Shown: positions 25,242-34,419, counted from the first letter of the stretch. The stretch: DNA of 64,000 bases from Kitasatospora sp. CB01950 (GCF_001905465.1 NZ_LISX01000002.1:557425-621424); one strand, 5' to 3'. A program made the numbers and translations. The notes: a model not told the origin generated them from the letters alone.

Positions 25242-25835
25242 TCAGGCACCGGTCTCCGCCAGGACTCTGGCCGCGTGCACCTTCCCGGCGTGCTCGACGA
25301 GCGTGATCAGCACGGTCTTTCCCGAACCCCGCTCCCGCGCGTCGCACAGCACCACGGGGGTGTCCCCGTCGAGGTCGAGCGCCCGGGAGACCTCGTCGGG
25401 GTGGAAGGTCCGGGTGCCGTCGAAGTGGTTGACGGCGACCACGAACGGGATGCGGCGGTGCTCGAAGAAGTCGACGGCGGGGAAGCAGTCGGCGAGGCGG
25501 CGGGTGTCGACGAGGACGACGGCGCCGATGGCGCCGCGGACGAGGTCGTCCCACATGAACCAGAAGCGGTCCTGTCCGGGGGTGCCGAACAGGTAGAGGA
25601 TGAGGTCTTCGTCGAGGGTGATGCGGCCGAAGTCCATGGCGACGGTGGTGGTCGTCTTGCCGGAGACGTGGCTGAGGTCGTCGATGCCGGCGGAGGCGCT
25701 GGTCAACTGCTCCTCGGTGCGCAGCGGTCTGATCTCGCTGACGGCCCCGACCAGGGTGGTCTTGCCGACGCCGAAGCCGCCCGCCACCAGGATCTTCAGG
25801 GCGAGGTCGGTGCTGTCAGAGCGCGCGAAGTCCAT
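25242..25835 (-). CDS. cvnD: CvnD-type small GTP-binding protein of a conservon
   Basis: 197 residues. G1/Walker A in VAGGFGVGKTTLVGAV, G3-like LFGTPGQDRFWFMWDDL, then VAVNHFDG (NKxD-like) and CDARERGSG. It belongs to the Ras/MglA-like ATP/GTP-binding proteins encoded last in actinomycete conservons, where it acts with CvnB (roadblock) and CvnC at the membrane under the CvnA sensor. Its ATG at 25835 lies 20 bases inside the cvnC 3' end. Confidence 0.93.
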   Translation of the reverse strand: MDFARSDSTDLALKILVAGGFGVGKTTLVGAVSEIRPLRTEEQLTSASAGIDDLSHVSGKTTTTVAMDFGRITLDEDLILYLFGTPGQDRFWFMWDDLVRGAIGAVVLVDTRRLADCFPAVDFFEHRRIPFVVAVNHFDGTRTFHPDEVSRALDLDGDTPVVLCDARERGSGKTVLITLVEHAGKVHAARVLAETGA

Positions 25836-26250
25836 GGACGACCTCCTGGAGGATGTGTTCGTGCGGGAGCAGGGCCGGTGGGACGGGGCGGCTGACCCGG
25901 ACGAGTTCGGCGTCGAGGAGATCGCCGAGCAGGACCCGGACCACGCCGAGCGGCAGGTCGAGGTCGGCGGCGATCTCGGCGACGGACAGGGCGTTGCCGC
26001 GGCACAGGTGCAGGATGGCGGCCGGTTCGGGGCCGATCGGCAGGACGGCCGGGTCGGGGACGTCGGTGACGACCAGGGCGATCAGGTCGAAGGGCTGTCC
26101 GGGGCGGGTGCGGCCCTTGGTGAGCGCGTAGGGGCGGACCATCGGGCCGGCGGCCTCGTCGTACCACTGGACGGGGCGGTCGGGCGGCGGCGGGTAGCCG
26201 GACGCGGAGCCGGGCAGGTAGTGGCGCGGCGGGTAGGCCAACGGGCTCAC
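25816..26250 (-). CDS. cvnC: CvnC-type DUF742 protein of a conservon
   Basis: 144 residues. The DUF742 core is clear: VRPYALTKGRTRPGQPFDLIALV, then PEPAAILHLCRGNALSVAEIAADLDLPLGVVRVLLGDLLDAELV, a winged-helix-like segment. The N-terminus is Pro/Tyr-rich. The GTG at 26250 overlaps the cvnB stop (GTGA), so the genes are translationally coupled. Within conservons CvnC probably links the sensor and the GTPase; the molecular function is not settled. Confidence 0.92.
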   Translation of the reverse strand: MSPLAYPPRHYLPGSASGYPPPPDRPVQWYDEAAGPMVRPYALTKGRTRPGQPFDLIALVVTDVPDPAVLPIGPEPAAILHLCRGNALSVAEIAADLDLPLGVVRVLLGDLLDAELVRVSRPVPPALLPHEHILQEVVHGLRAL

Positions 26251-26657
26251 CCTTCCCGGGGGTCGCGCGGGGCGGCGTGCAGGTGTTCGCCGACGCGGCG
26301 CACCAGGCGGGCCATCTCGTAGGCGACCAGGCCGAGATCGGCGTCGGGTCCGGCGAAGACGGCCAGGCAGGAGGCCTGTCCGGCGGCCGCGACGAGCAGG
26401 TAGCCGCGGTCCAGCTCGACCATGGTCTGGCGGACCCGGCCGGCGTCGAAGTGCCGGCCCGCACCCTTGGCGAGGCTGTGGAAGCCGGAGGCGACGGCGG
26501 CCAGGTGCTCGGTGTCCTCGCGGGCCAGGCCGGCCGAGTTGCCCATCGACAGGCCGTCGGCGGAGAGCATCACCGCGCACCTGACCTGGGCGGTGCGGGT
26601 GACCAACTCGTCGAGCAGCCAGTTGAGTTCGCCGCTGTGGTAGGTGGTGCCGATCAT
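26247..26657 (-). CDS. cvnB: CvnB-type roadblock/LC7 protein of a conservon
   Basis: 136 residues, a single roadblock/LC7 domain: LNWLLDELVTRTAQVRCAVMLSADGLSMGNSAGLAREDTEHLAAVASGFHSLAKGAGRHF. Such proteins regulate small GTPases (MglB-like), here presumably CvnD. It overlaps cvnA by ATGA and cvnC by GTGA. Confidence 0.94.
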   Translation of the reverse strand: MIGTTYHSGELNWLLDELVTRTAQVRCAVMLSADGLSMGNSAGLAREDTEHLAAVASGFHSLAKGAGRHFDAGRVRQTMVELDRGYLLVAAAGQASCLAVFAGPDADLGLVAYEMARLVRRVGEHLHAAPRDPREG

Positions 26658-29158
26658 CGGTGGCGGTCTCCTGCGTCGGAAGGGTCGGGGGCGCTGCCGC
26701 GGGCCCAGCCGCGCTGGAAGGCGGCCATGGCGGTGCGGGCCTGTTCGGGGTCGCGTTCGGCGGGTGCGGCGGACCGCAGCCCGGGCCGGGCGTCCGGTGC
26801 GGGGGCTTCGCGCAGTTGCGGCGCGAGGCTGGCCTGCCGGACCCGGCGCGGGAGTCGGTCCTCCCCGTCGGCGGCCGGCGGGAACGCGGCGGGCGCCAGC
26901 GCGAGGGCGAGCGGCAGCACGGGCGCGGGCGGCAGCACCGGCGCGGGCGGCAGCACCGGCGCCGGCGGCAGCACCGGCGCCGGCGGTTCGGCGAGCGCGG
27001 TGGCGGACCGCCGTGTTTCAGGCGCCGGCGGCGTCAACGGCCGTTCGGGGCGGGCGAGTTCGGCATCCGCGGTGGGCTCGGCGGGCGCGCCGTCGTCCGC
27101 GCCGCGCGGGTCGAGCAGGTCGGTGGGGAGCAGCACGACGACGGTGGTGCCGCCGTAGGGGGACGGCCGCAGGGCGACCTTGACGCCGTGCCGTTGGGCG
27201 AGGCGGCTGACCACGAACAGGCCGAGCCGGTCGCTGTCGAACAGGTCGATCCGGTCGCCGACGGCGATCCGCCGGTTGGCGTCGGCGAGGGCTTCGGGGC
27301 CCATGCCGAGGCCGCGGTCCTCGATCTCGACGGCGTAGCCGGTGCCGACCTGTTCGCCGCGGATGTGCACCTTGGTGTGCGGGGGCGAGAACCCGGTGGC
27401 GTTCTCGACGAGTTCGGCGAGCAGGTGGGTGAGGTCGGCGACGGCGGGGCCGGTGACGGCGGCGTGCGGGAGGCGGTGGACGTCGATCCGGGCGTACTCC
27501 TCGACCTCGGCGACGGCGGCGCGGACCACGTCGGTGAGCGGGACGGGCTTGCGCCAGGCGCGACCGGGGGCGGCGCCGGAGAGGATGATCAGGCCTTCGG
27601 CGTGGCGGCGCATCCGGGTGGTGAGGTGGTCGAGCCGGAACAGGTCGTCGAGTTCGGCGGGGTCCTCGGTGCGGCGTTCCATGGCGTCGAGCAGGGTGAG
27701 TTGGCGGTGCACCAGGACCTGGCTGCGGCGGGCGAGGTTGACGAAGACGCCGGAGACGCCGGAGAGCACTTCGGCGCGTTCGACGGCGGCGGTGACGGCG
27801 GCCCGCTGCACGGTGTCGAGGGCCTGGTGGACCTGGCCGATCTCGTCGCCGCCGTGGTCGCGCAGCGGCGCCTCGGCGTCCACGTCGACCTCTTGGCCGG
27901 ACCTCAGCCTGCGCATGGTGGCGGGGAGTCGGCGTCCGGCGAGTTCGAGCGCGGAGTTGCGCAGGGCGTGCAGTTCGGCGACCAGTCCGCGGCCGATCCG
28001 GACGGAGATCAGCAGGGCGGCGAGGACGGCGAGCAGGCCGAGCAGCACGGTGGCGCCGGAGGTGGTGAACAGGCCGAGGGCGTAGGGGTCGGCGCGTTCG
28101 GCGGCGGCCTGGCCGGCCTGGTGTTCGACGGCGGCGAGGTCCTGGGCGGTGGTGGCGGCGACGGTGTTCCAGCGGTCGGCGGGGACGGCGGCGAGCGCGG
28201 CGCGCGGGTCGGCGGCGGCGGTGAGGGCGTCCTCGTAGCGGCGCAGTTCCCGGTAGTCGCTCCCGTCGGTGACGGCGGCCAGCGCGGTGCGGTCGGCGGG
28301 GCGCAGGTCGGGGGCGGCGGCCTGTTCGAACTGGGTGCGGGCCGAGGCGGCCTGTTGGACGGCTCGGAACTGGGGGTCGTCGAGTCGTCCGGCCCGGGCG
28401 GCGGCGCGCAACAGGGCGTCCTCGCGGGCGAGTTGTTCGCGGGAGCGGGCGAATTCGAGCAGTACGCGGGCGTCGGCGGCGACCCGGTGGTCCTGCAGGG
28501 CGGTGAGCGAGCCGGCCACGGCGAGGGCGTGGTCGACGGCGGTGGTGTAGGCGGTGCAGGCGTCGTCCCAGCGGACGCCGTGGCCGAGGATCTGGCGGCG
28601 CAGTGCGGGGAGCGCGGCGAGGGAGCGGGTCAGGGTGTCGAGGCGGTCGGCGGGTTCGGCGCCGAGTCCTTCGGCGTCGGCGAGGTTGTAGCCGGAGGCG
28701 AGGGCGAGCGGGGCGGCGGCCCGGTCGGTGTTCTGGGCGGCGGTGCGGAGTTCGGCGTCGCGGGCGGGGTCGGGGCCGGTGGTGGCGAGGAGTTGTCCGG
28801 CGGCGGTGCGTTCGGCCTGCAGGGCGGTGACGGTGTGGTCGAGGGGGCCGCGGAGGGTGGTGTCGACGTCCTTGATCCGCAGCAGGTTCCAGACGTCGCT
28901 CGCGGTGCTGACGGTGGCGAACGACCAGAGGGCCATCAGGGCGACGACGGGGAGGATCAGGACGGCGACGATCCGGGCGCGGACGGTGCGCGGGCGCAGG
29001 CTCGGCCGGGTCGGCGGGGCGGCGGGGAGCGGGGTTTCGTCGGCGGGCGGTCCGGCGTGGGCGCCGCGGCGGGGGGCGCCGGGCCTGCCGCGGGCGGGTC
29101 CGCGGGGGGTGCTGGGGGCGGGTGGGCCGTTGCGGGCGGTGCCGCGGGGCGGGCGCAT
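26654..29158 (-). CDS. cvnA: CvnA-type membrane sensor with histidine kinase-like ATPase domain
   Basis: 834 residues. A Pro/Gly/Arg-rich N-terminus, a membrane helix (IVAVLILPVVALMALWSF), a nitrate/nitrite-sensor-like extracytoplasmic domain to ~360, a second helix (TTSGATVLLGLLAVLAALLISV), a HAMP-like linker and an ATPase domain (LAELVENATGFSPPHTKV as N box; EIEDRGLGMGP as G1; LFVVSRLAQRHG as G2). It lacks a typical phospho-His H-box, as in other CvnA proteins, so it probably signals through CvnB-D rather than a response regulator. The C-terminal tail holds a repeated PPAPVL motif. Confidence 0.92.
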   Translation of the reverse strand: MRPPRGTARNGPPAPSTPRGPARGRPGAPRRGAHAGPPADETPLPAAPPTRPSLRPRTVRARIVAVLILPVVALMALWSFATVSTASDVWNLLRIKDVDTTLRGPLDHTVTALQAERTAAGQLLATTGPDPARDAELRTAAQNTDRAAAPLALASGYNLADAEGLGAEPADRLDTLTRSLAALPALRRQILGHGVRWDDACTAYTTAVDHALAVAGSLTALQDHRVAADARVLLEFARSREQLAREDALLRAAARAGRLDDPQFRAVQQAASARTQFEQAAAPDLRPADRTALAAVTDGSDYRELRRYEDALTAAADPRAALAAVPADRWNTVAATTAQDLAAVEHQAGQAAAERADPYALGLFTTSGATVLLGLLAVLAALLISVRIGRGLVAELHALRNSALELAGRRLPATMRRLRSGQEVDVDAEAPLRDHGGDEIGQVHQALDTVQRAAVTAAVERAEVLSGVSGVFVNLARRSQVLVHRQLTLLDAMERRTEDPAELDDLFRLDHLTTRMRRHAEGLIILSGAAPGRAWRKPVPLTDVVRAAVAEVEEYARIDVHRLPHAAVTGPAVADLTHLLAELVENATGFSPPHTKVHIRGEQVGTGYAVEIEDRGLGMGPEALADANRRIAVGDRIDLFDSDRLGLFVVSRLAQRHGVKVALRPSPYGGTTVVVLLPTDLLDPRGADDGAPAEPTADAELARPERPLTPPAPETRRSATALAEPPAPVLPPAPVLPPAPVLPPAPVLPLALALAPAAFPPAADGEDRLPRRVRQASLAPQLREAPAPDARPGLRSAAPAERDPEQARTAMAAFQRGWARGSAPDPSDAGDRHR
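26913..26984 (-). repeat. 18-bp tandem repeat in the cvnA tail
   Basis: Four 18-bp units based on GGCAGCACCGGCGCSGGC encode repeated PPAPVL hexapeptides between the ATPase domain and the C-terminus. In-frame length variation is expected. Confidence 0.9.
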
Positions 29159-29189
29159 GGGCGGGAGGGCCTTTCGGGGGGACGGGCGG

Positions 29190-29972
29190 TCAGGCGGCGC
29201 GGCCGAGTTCTTCGACGGCGATTTCGCCGGCTTCGCGGTAGGCGGCGTTCTCCTGGGCGGTCGGGGAGAGCGAGACGAACGCGGCGGTGAGGAAGAGGAA
29301 GGAGCCGAGTCCGACGGCCAGTGGGAAGACGAACTGCATGGGGGTGGCGCCGCCGAGTCCGCTGCGGGCGGGTTCCATGTGGACGTGGACGGCGGCCATG
29401 CCGGTGTAGTGCATGCAGCTGACGGCGATGCCCATGACGAGTGAGGCGGCCGCGGCGGCGTACACGTTGCGGATGGTGACGGCGGCCCAGAGCGCGGCGG
29501 TGGCGGCGCCGACGGCGATCAGCACGGACAGTGCGACGGTGCCGAACCGGTACTGGAGTTCGCCGTGGATGCGGACGGCGGCCATGCCGATGTAGTGCAT
29601 GGCGGCGACGCCGAGGCCGGTGGTGAGGCCGCCGAGCAGCAGGCTGCGGCCGCGGTGCCGGCCGTGGCCGACGACGAACACGCCGAGGCCGACGACGGCG
29701 ACGGCGACCAGCAGGCTGAGCACCGTCAGCGGTATGTCGTAGCGGAGTTCGGTGCCGCCGACGGTGAAACCGAACATGGCGACGAAGTGCATGGTCCAGA
29801 TGCCGGAGCCGATCGCGGCGGCGGCGGTGAGCAGCCAGTTGCGGCGGGAGGCGCCGGTGGCGGAGAGCGCACGCAGGGTGCACCGGAGGCCGAGGGCCGC
29901 GCCCACGCAGGCCATCGCGTAGGAGAGGACTGGGGTGAGCCAGCCGAAACTGAAGTGGTCCATCGATCCCAT
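29190..29972 (-). CDS. MHYT-domain integral membrane sensor protein
   Basis: 260 residues, about seven membrane helices. It has repeated MHYT-type motifs (WTMHFVAM, AAMHYIGMAAV, SCMHYTGMAAV), which in this family are proposed to bind copper and sense O2, CO or NO. ATG 29972 has GGGAGG at a 5-base spacing. It ends 31 bases before cvnA on the same strand, so it is the first gene of the conservon operon and may supply an extra sensory input to it. Confidence 0.92.
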   Translation of the reverse strand: MGSMDHFSFGWLTPVLSYAMACVGAALGLRCTLRALSATGASRRNWLLTAAAAIGSGIWTMHFVAMFGFTVGGTELRYDIPLTVLSLLVAVAVVGLGVFVVGHGRHRGRSLLLGGLTTGLGVAAMHYIGMAAVRIHGELQYRFGTVALSVLIAVGAATAALWAAVTIRNVYAAAAASLVMGIAVSCMHYTGMAAVHVHMEPARSGLGGATPMQFVFPLAVGLGSFLFLTAAFVSLSPTAQENAAYREAGEIAVEELGRAA

Positions 29973-30288
29973 GGGTGCCTCCCGCGAGTGCCCGGCGGCG
30001 CTCGCCCACTCTGGTGTTGTGCAGGGCTCCCGGGTGCCAGGGCTCCTGTGATCCGGGGACGCTGGACGCTACCCAGAGTTGAGAGATGGTCACCAGAAGA
30101 TCTGAAAAGCACCACGCGTCGTGGGGGCGGTGTGCTCGAATGGGCCTGCGGCCTATGCCCTTTGCATGCCCCGCCGGCCCCGGCGCGTGCTCCGCGTACC
30201 GCCGGCGGCTGTCTCGGGTGCGAACTGTCGGCCGGAGCCGATACCCTCCGCGTGCTTCCCTGTTGGAACATCAATTCGAGGGTGTCCG
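29973..30288. other. Divergent intergenic region before the conservon
   Basis: 316 bases between the MHYT gene and the LppU-like gene. No ORF with coding character. The middle (around 30085-30120) is comparatively AT-rich and should hold the promoters. GATACCCT at about 30240 is a possible -10 for the plus-strand gene. Confidence 0.4.
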
Positions 30289-31083
30289 TTGTCCTATCCT
30301 GTCCCGCCCCCTCCGACCGGTACGTTCGGCGCCCCCATGGGCGCCTTTCCGGGCGCGGAGGGCGCAGCCGGCCCGCAGGGGCCGTTCGCCGGGCCGTTCT
30401 GCCGCTTCTGCGGTTCGGTCCCCGCCGTGGAGGCCACCGTCCGCGGTCACCAGGGCATCGTGGTGATCATGCGCTTCCTCAAGCTGGGGGGCCCGTTCTG
30501 CCGCGACTGCGGTCTGGCGACGGTGCGCCGGATGACCGCGCGCAGCATGTGGCAGGGCTGGTGGAGCTACGGCTCGATGGTGGTCAACCCGGTCACCATG
30601 CTGTACAACCTGGTGGCCTGGTCGAAGATCCGCCGCCTGTCCCCGCCGCTGCCGGGCGCGCCGGGCACCCCGGCCGCGCCGGGCCGTCCGCTGTGGCAGC
30701 GGGCGGAGGTCCTCGGCCTGCTGCTGCCGGTGCTGCTGGTCGCGGCGCTCGTCTGGAACGTCGGCCACCAGCGGGACGACACGAGCATCGGCGCGCCGAC
30801 GCACGTGAACGTCGGCACCTACCCGAGCCCCACCAGCAGCGCCGCCGACCCGGCGAACGTGAAGGTCGGCGAGTGCCTGCACCAGCTCGGCAACTCCGAG
30901 CGCACGTTCATCGTCGTGGTCCCCTGCGGCGCGGCGAACGCCGACGCCGAGGTGGTCGGCCGCTCCACCTCGACCGGTGACGACGCCTGCGAGGCCTACC
31001 CGAAGACCGACAGCCGGCTCGTCCGGGAGACCGGCGCCCACCCGGTCACGCTCTGCCTGCGGAAGGTGCAGCACACCTCCTGA
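30289..31083 (+). CDS. LppU/SCO3897-type membrane protein with zinc-ribbon-like Cys pairs
   Basis: 264 residues from TTG 30289 (GAGGG 6 bases before). A Pro/Gly-rich start precedes two CxxC pairs (GPFCRFCGSV and GPFCRDCGLA), a helical patch (MWQGWWSYGSMVVNPVTMLYNLVAW), one membrane helix (VLGLLLPVLLVAALVW) and an outer domain with VGECLHQLGNSERTFIVVVPC...DDACEAYP...TLCL, whose spaced cysteines match the LppU/SCO3897 group. Function unknown; probably a membrane-anchored surface protein. Confidence 0.72.
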   Translation: MSYPVPPPPTGTFGAPMGAFPGAEGAAGPQGPFAGPFCRFCGSVPAVEATVRGHQGIVVIMRFLKLGGPFCRDCGLATVRRMTARSMWQGWWSYGSMVVNPVTMLYNLVAWSKIRRLSPPLPGAPGTPAAPGRPLWQRAEVLGLLLPVLLVAALVWNVGHQRDDTSIGAPTHVNVGTYPSPTSSAADPANVKVGECLHQLGNSERTFIVVVPCGAANADAEVVGRSTSTGDDACEAYPKTDSRLVRETGAHPVTLCLRKVQHTS

Positions 31084-31092
31084 CCGGATTTC

Positions 31093-31132
31093 GCGACCGC
31101 CCGTCCCCGCGACGCCGGGGGCGGGCGGTCGC
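31093..31132. terminator. Bidirectional terminator between convergent genes
   Basis: GCGACCGCCCGTCCCCG pairs with CGGGGGCGGGCGGTCGC (one mismatch), between the LppU-like and P450 genes. Confidence 0.85.
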
Positions 31133-31139
31133 GTGTCGC

Positions 31140-32510
31140 TCAGCCGCGCGGCGTCAGCTTCACCCGGACCGGGCCGCGGACCTCCAGGGTGATGCCCGTG
31201 CCCAGCGGGACGTCGGTGTCGACGGCGCTCACCTCGAACTCCCGCAGCAGCATGGCCAGCGCGAGCACCGACTCCATCATCGAGAAGTGCTGGCCGATGC
31301 AGGCGCGCGGGCCGCCGCCGAACGGGAACCAGGCGTAGCGGTGCCGGGCGGCCTCGCGCTCGGGGGTGAACCGCTCGGGGTCGAAGCGCTCGGGGTCCTC
31401 CCAGTGGTCGGGGTGGCGGTGCGTCACGTACGGGGCGACCAGCACGTCCGCGCCGGCCGGGATCTCGACGCCGCCGACCACGGTGGACTTCACGGCCCGC
31501 CGGCCGACCGAGTACGCGGCCGGGAAGAGCCGCATCGTCTCCTTCAACACCTTGGTCAGGTACGGGAGTTCGGCGTAGTCGGCGGCGGTGGGGCGACGGC
31601 CGTCGGCGAGCAGGTCGGCGGCCTCCCGGTACGCCAGGCGCTGCTCCTCGGGGTGCTTGCCGAGCAGGTGCAGGGCGAAGGTCATCGAGGTGGCGGTGGT
31701 CTCGTGGCCGGCCAGCAGGAAGATCAGCACCTGTTCGCGCAGTTCGGTGGCGTCGAGCTGGTTGCCGTCCTCGTCGCGGGCCTTGGCGAGCAGGCCGAGC
31801 AGGTCCTCGCCGTCCCGGTCGTCCGTGACGCCCTCGGCGGCGCGCCGGGCGATGATCCCGTCGCACACCGCGTACAGGGTGCGTTCGGCCTCCAGCGCCT
31901 TGCGGTGGCCGGGCAGCGGCCACTCGCGCGGCAGGCGGACGGGGGACATGCCGCGGCTGCGGACGAACGCGGCGAGGGTCGGGAAGGCGTCGTGGACGGT
32001 CTCCACGGCCTGCTCGACGTCCTGCCCGAACAGGATGCGGGCGACGGTGCGCAGCGCGAAGCCGGACATCTCCTCGGACAGCTCGACCGTGGCGTCGGGC
32101 CGGGCGGCCCAGCGCCCGATCAGCGATTCGGTCTCGACGGCGATGGCGTCGGCGTACCGGTCGACCCGGCGGCGGGTGAACAGCGGCTGGACCAGGCGGC
32201 GTTGGCGCAGGTAGTCCTCGTCCTGGGAGGTCAGCAGGCCGTTGCCGAAGCTGGCCCGGATCTCGCCGTAGAAGACGTTGTCCTTGCGGAAGTTGGCCGA
32301 TTCGGTGGCCAGCACCTGCTGGGCGCCCTCGGGCGAGGCGACCAGGTAGAGCTGGGCGCGCAGCCCGGGCGGGCCGGCCTGGATGCGCAGCACGTCTCCG
32401 TGTTCGCGGCGGGCGGCGAGGTAGGTGGCGAGCGCGTCGCGCTTGAGGTCGAGCAGCGAGCCGATCAACGGCAGTCCGGCCGGGCCGGGCACGCGGGTGG
32501 TCGCGGTCAT
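31140..32510 (-). CDS. Cytochrome P450
   Basis: 456 residues, long for an actinomycete P450 and closer to the CYP4/CYP102-like clan. I-helix AGHETTATSM, K-helix ETMR, PERF region (DPERFDPERF) and the heme loop FPFGGGPRACIGQHF with its Cys ligand are all intact. A proline-rich PGPAGLPLIGSL start follows ATG 32510, which has GGGGGAA before it. Substrates for this clan are often fatty acids, terpenes or steroids. No ferredoxin or reductase gene is adjacent. Confidence 0.93.
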   Translation of the reverse strand: MTATTRVPGPAGLPLIGSLLDLKRDALATYLAARREHGDVLRIQAGPPGLRAQLYLVASPEGAQQVLATESANFRKDNVFYGEIRASFGNGLLTSQDEDYLRQRRLVQPLFTRRRVDRYADAIAVETESLIGRWAARPDATVELSEEMSGFALRTVARILFGQDVEQAVETVHDAFPTLAAFVRSRGMSPVRLPREWPLPGHRKALEAERTLYAVCDGIIARRAAEGVTDDRDGEDLLGLLAKARDEDGNQLDATELREQVLIFLLAGHETTATSMTFALHLLGKHPEEQRLAYREAADLLADGRRPTAADYAELPYLTKVLKETMRLFPAAYSVGRRAVKSTVVGGVEIPAGADVLVAPYVTHRHPDHWEDPERFDPERFTPEREAARHRYAWFPFGGGPRACIGQHFSMMESVLALAMLLREFEVSAVDTDVPLGTGITLEVRGPVRVKLTPRG

Positions 32511-32794
32511 GGAATTCCCCCTCTGTCGGCGGGCGAACCCCCGCACGGCAGGGGCACGCTGACTGCGCGTCAGTATTCCCTGGTGGGACGCGGTTTGGCG
32601 AGGAATGTGCGCGGTGGCCGGATCCGGCGCTTGAGGGCGGCACATGCGGCCCTTAAGTTGGCCTTAAGGTCGCTGGTGCGAGGGCGCGGGGCTGTCGAGC
32701 CCCGCAGCTGCGGCACTATGCTGCGACACTATGATCTGCTGATCGGCCCCCGACCACCGCCGTGTCCGCCCACCACGACCAGGGGAACCCCTCC
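32511..32794. promoter_or_regulatory. P450/modA divergent control region with paired repeats
   Basis: 284 bases without a gene. Two CCTTAAG heptamers (32651-32657, 32662-32668) and, nearer modA, a 12-bp direct repeat TGCGRCACTATG (32709-32720 and 32722-32733). The latter sits 60-90 bases before modA and is a candidate site for a molybdate-responsive regulator, although no ModE box is recognised. Confidence 0.45.
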
Positions 32795-33583
32795 ATGCGC
32801 AGCGCCAGAAGCCTCCTCGCCGCCACCGCCGTGCTCGCCCTCGCGGTGGGCCTGACCGCGTGCACCGCCAACAACTCCCCGTCGAACAACTCGGCGCAGA
32901 ACGCGCCCAAGGTCGAGGGCACGGTGACGGTGTTCGCGGCGGCCTCCCTCAAGGAGTCCTTCACCGAGCTCGGCAAGCGCTTCGAGGCCGCCTACCCGGG
33001 CGCCAAGGTGACCTTCAACTTCGGCGGCTCCTCCGCACTCGCCCAGAGCATCGTCTCCGGCGCGCCCGTGGACGTGTTCGCGGCGGCCAGCCCGGCCACC
33101 ATGAAGACCGTCACGGACGCCAAGCTGACCGGCCAGGACCCGCGGGTGTTCGTCCGCAACACGCTGGAGATCGCCGTCGCCAAGGGCAACCCGAAGCACA
33201 TCGCCGGCCTGAAGGACCTCGGCGGCGCGAAGACCGCGCTGTGCGCCAAGGAGGTGCCGTGCGGCGCGGCCGCCGTCACCGCGCTGAAGGCCGCCGGCGT
33301 CGAGCTCACCCCCGCCACCTACGAGCAGGACGTCAAGGGCGCGCTCACCAAGGTCGAGCTCGGCGAGGTGGACGCCTCGCTCGTGTACCGCACCGACGTG
33401 AAGGCGGACGCGGCGAAGATCGACGGCGTGGAGTTCCCCGAGGCCGCGCAGGCCGTCAACGACTACCCGGTCGTCGCCCTCGGCAAGGCGCCCAACGCCA
33501 ACGGCGCCGCCGCGTTCCTCGGCTACCTGAACTCCATGGACGCCCGCCGGGTGCTCACCGACGCCGGCTTCCAGGTGCCGTGA
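32795..33583 (+). CDS. modA: Molybdate ABC transporter substrate-binding lipoprotein
   Basis: 262 residues. A lipoprotein signal ends at LTAC, then the ModA fold: VTVFAAASLKESFTELGKRFEAAYPGAKVTFNFGGSSALAQSIVSGAPVDVFAAAS is nearly diagnostic, with the Ser residues that bind molybdate/tungstate. The later DASLVYRTDVKA and YPVVALGKAPN are also typical. It delivers molybdate to ModB. ATG 32795 was chosen over an in-frame GTG 33 bases earlier because it starts the signal peptide. It overlaps modB by GTGA. Confidence 0.96.
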   Translation: MRSARSLLAATAVLALAVGLTACTANNSPSNNSAQNAPKVEGTVTVFAAASLKESFTELGKRFEAAYPGAKVTFNFGGSSALAQSIVSGAPVDVFAAASPATMKTVTDAKLTGQDPRVFVRNTLEIAVAKGNPKHIAGLKDLGGAKTALCAKEVPCGAAAVTALKAAGVELTPATYEQDVKGALTKVELGEVDASLVYRTDVKADAAKIDGVEFPEAAQAVNDYPVVALGKAPNANGAAAFLGYLNSMDARRVLTDAGFQVP

Positions 33584-34419
33584 GCACTCCCCGAACCACC
33601 ACCGCACCACACCCCCGGGGCCGGCGGCGGCCCCGGGGGACCCCCCGTGTCCCGGCAGCGCTGCTGCTGCCCGCCCTGCTCGGCCTCGCCTTCCTGGTGC
33701 TGCCGCTGCTCGGCCTGCTGATCCGCGCGCCGTGGAGCGCGCTGCCCGAGCTGCTCACCGGCCCCGAGGTGTGGCAGGCGCTGCGGCTGTCGCTGATCTC
33801 CGCGACCGCCGCCACCGGCGTCTCGCTGCTGCTCGGCGTCCCGTTGGCCTGGCTGCTGGCCCGCACCGATTTCCCCGGCCGCCGCCTGCTGCGCGCCCTG
33901 GTCACCCTGCCGCTGGTGCTGCCGCCGGTGGTCGGCGGCGTCGCCCTGCTGCTGGTGCTCGGCCGCAACGGCATCGTCGGCCGCTGGCTGGACTCCGCGA
34001 CCGGCATCACCCTCCCGTTCACCACCGCCGGCGTGGTCGTCGCCGAGGCGTTCGTCGCCATGCCGTTCCTGGTGATCAGCGTGGAGGGCGCGCTGCGCGC
34101 CGCCGACCCGCGCTACGAGGAGGCCGCCGCGACCCTCGGCGCGTCCCGGCTGACCGCGTTCCGCCGGGTCACCCTGCCGCTGGTCGCCCCCGGCATCGGC
34201 GCGGGCGCTGTGCTCGCCTGGGCGCGCGCGCTCGGCGAGTTCGGCGCGACCATCACCTTCGCCGGGAACTTCCCCGGCCGCACCCAGACCATGCCGCTCG
34301 CCGTGTACCTCGCCATGGAGTCCGACCCCGAGGCGGCCATCGCGCTCAGCCTGATCCTGCTCACCGTCTCCGTCGCGGTCCTCGCCGGACTGCGCGACCG
34401 CTGGATGTCCACGCCGTGA
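33580..34419 (+). CDS. modB: Molybdate ABC transporter permease
   Basis: 279 residues. Five to six membrane helices; the EAA loop is EEAAATLGASRLTAFRRVTLPLVAPGIGAGAVLAWARALGEFGATITFAGNFPGRTQTMPLAVY, the ModB signature. The GTG 33580 overlaps the modA stop, and its own stop overlaps modC, so the three genes are translationally coupled. It forms the channel for molybdate with ModC. Confidence 0.96.
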   Translation: MSTPRTTTAPHPRGRRRPRGTPRVPAALLLPALLGLAFLVLPLLGLLIRAPWSALPELLTGPEVWQALRLSLISATAATGVSLLLGVPLAWLLARTDFPGRRLLRALVTLPLVLPPVVGGVALLLVLGRNGIVGRWLDSATGITLPFTTAGVVVAEAFVAMPFLVISVEGALRAADPRYEEAAATLGASRLTAFRRVTLPLVAPGIGAGAVLAWARALGEFGATITFAGNFPGRTQTMPLAVYLAMESDPEAAIALSLILLTVSVAVLAGLRDRWMSTP

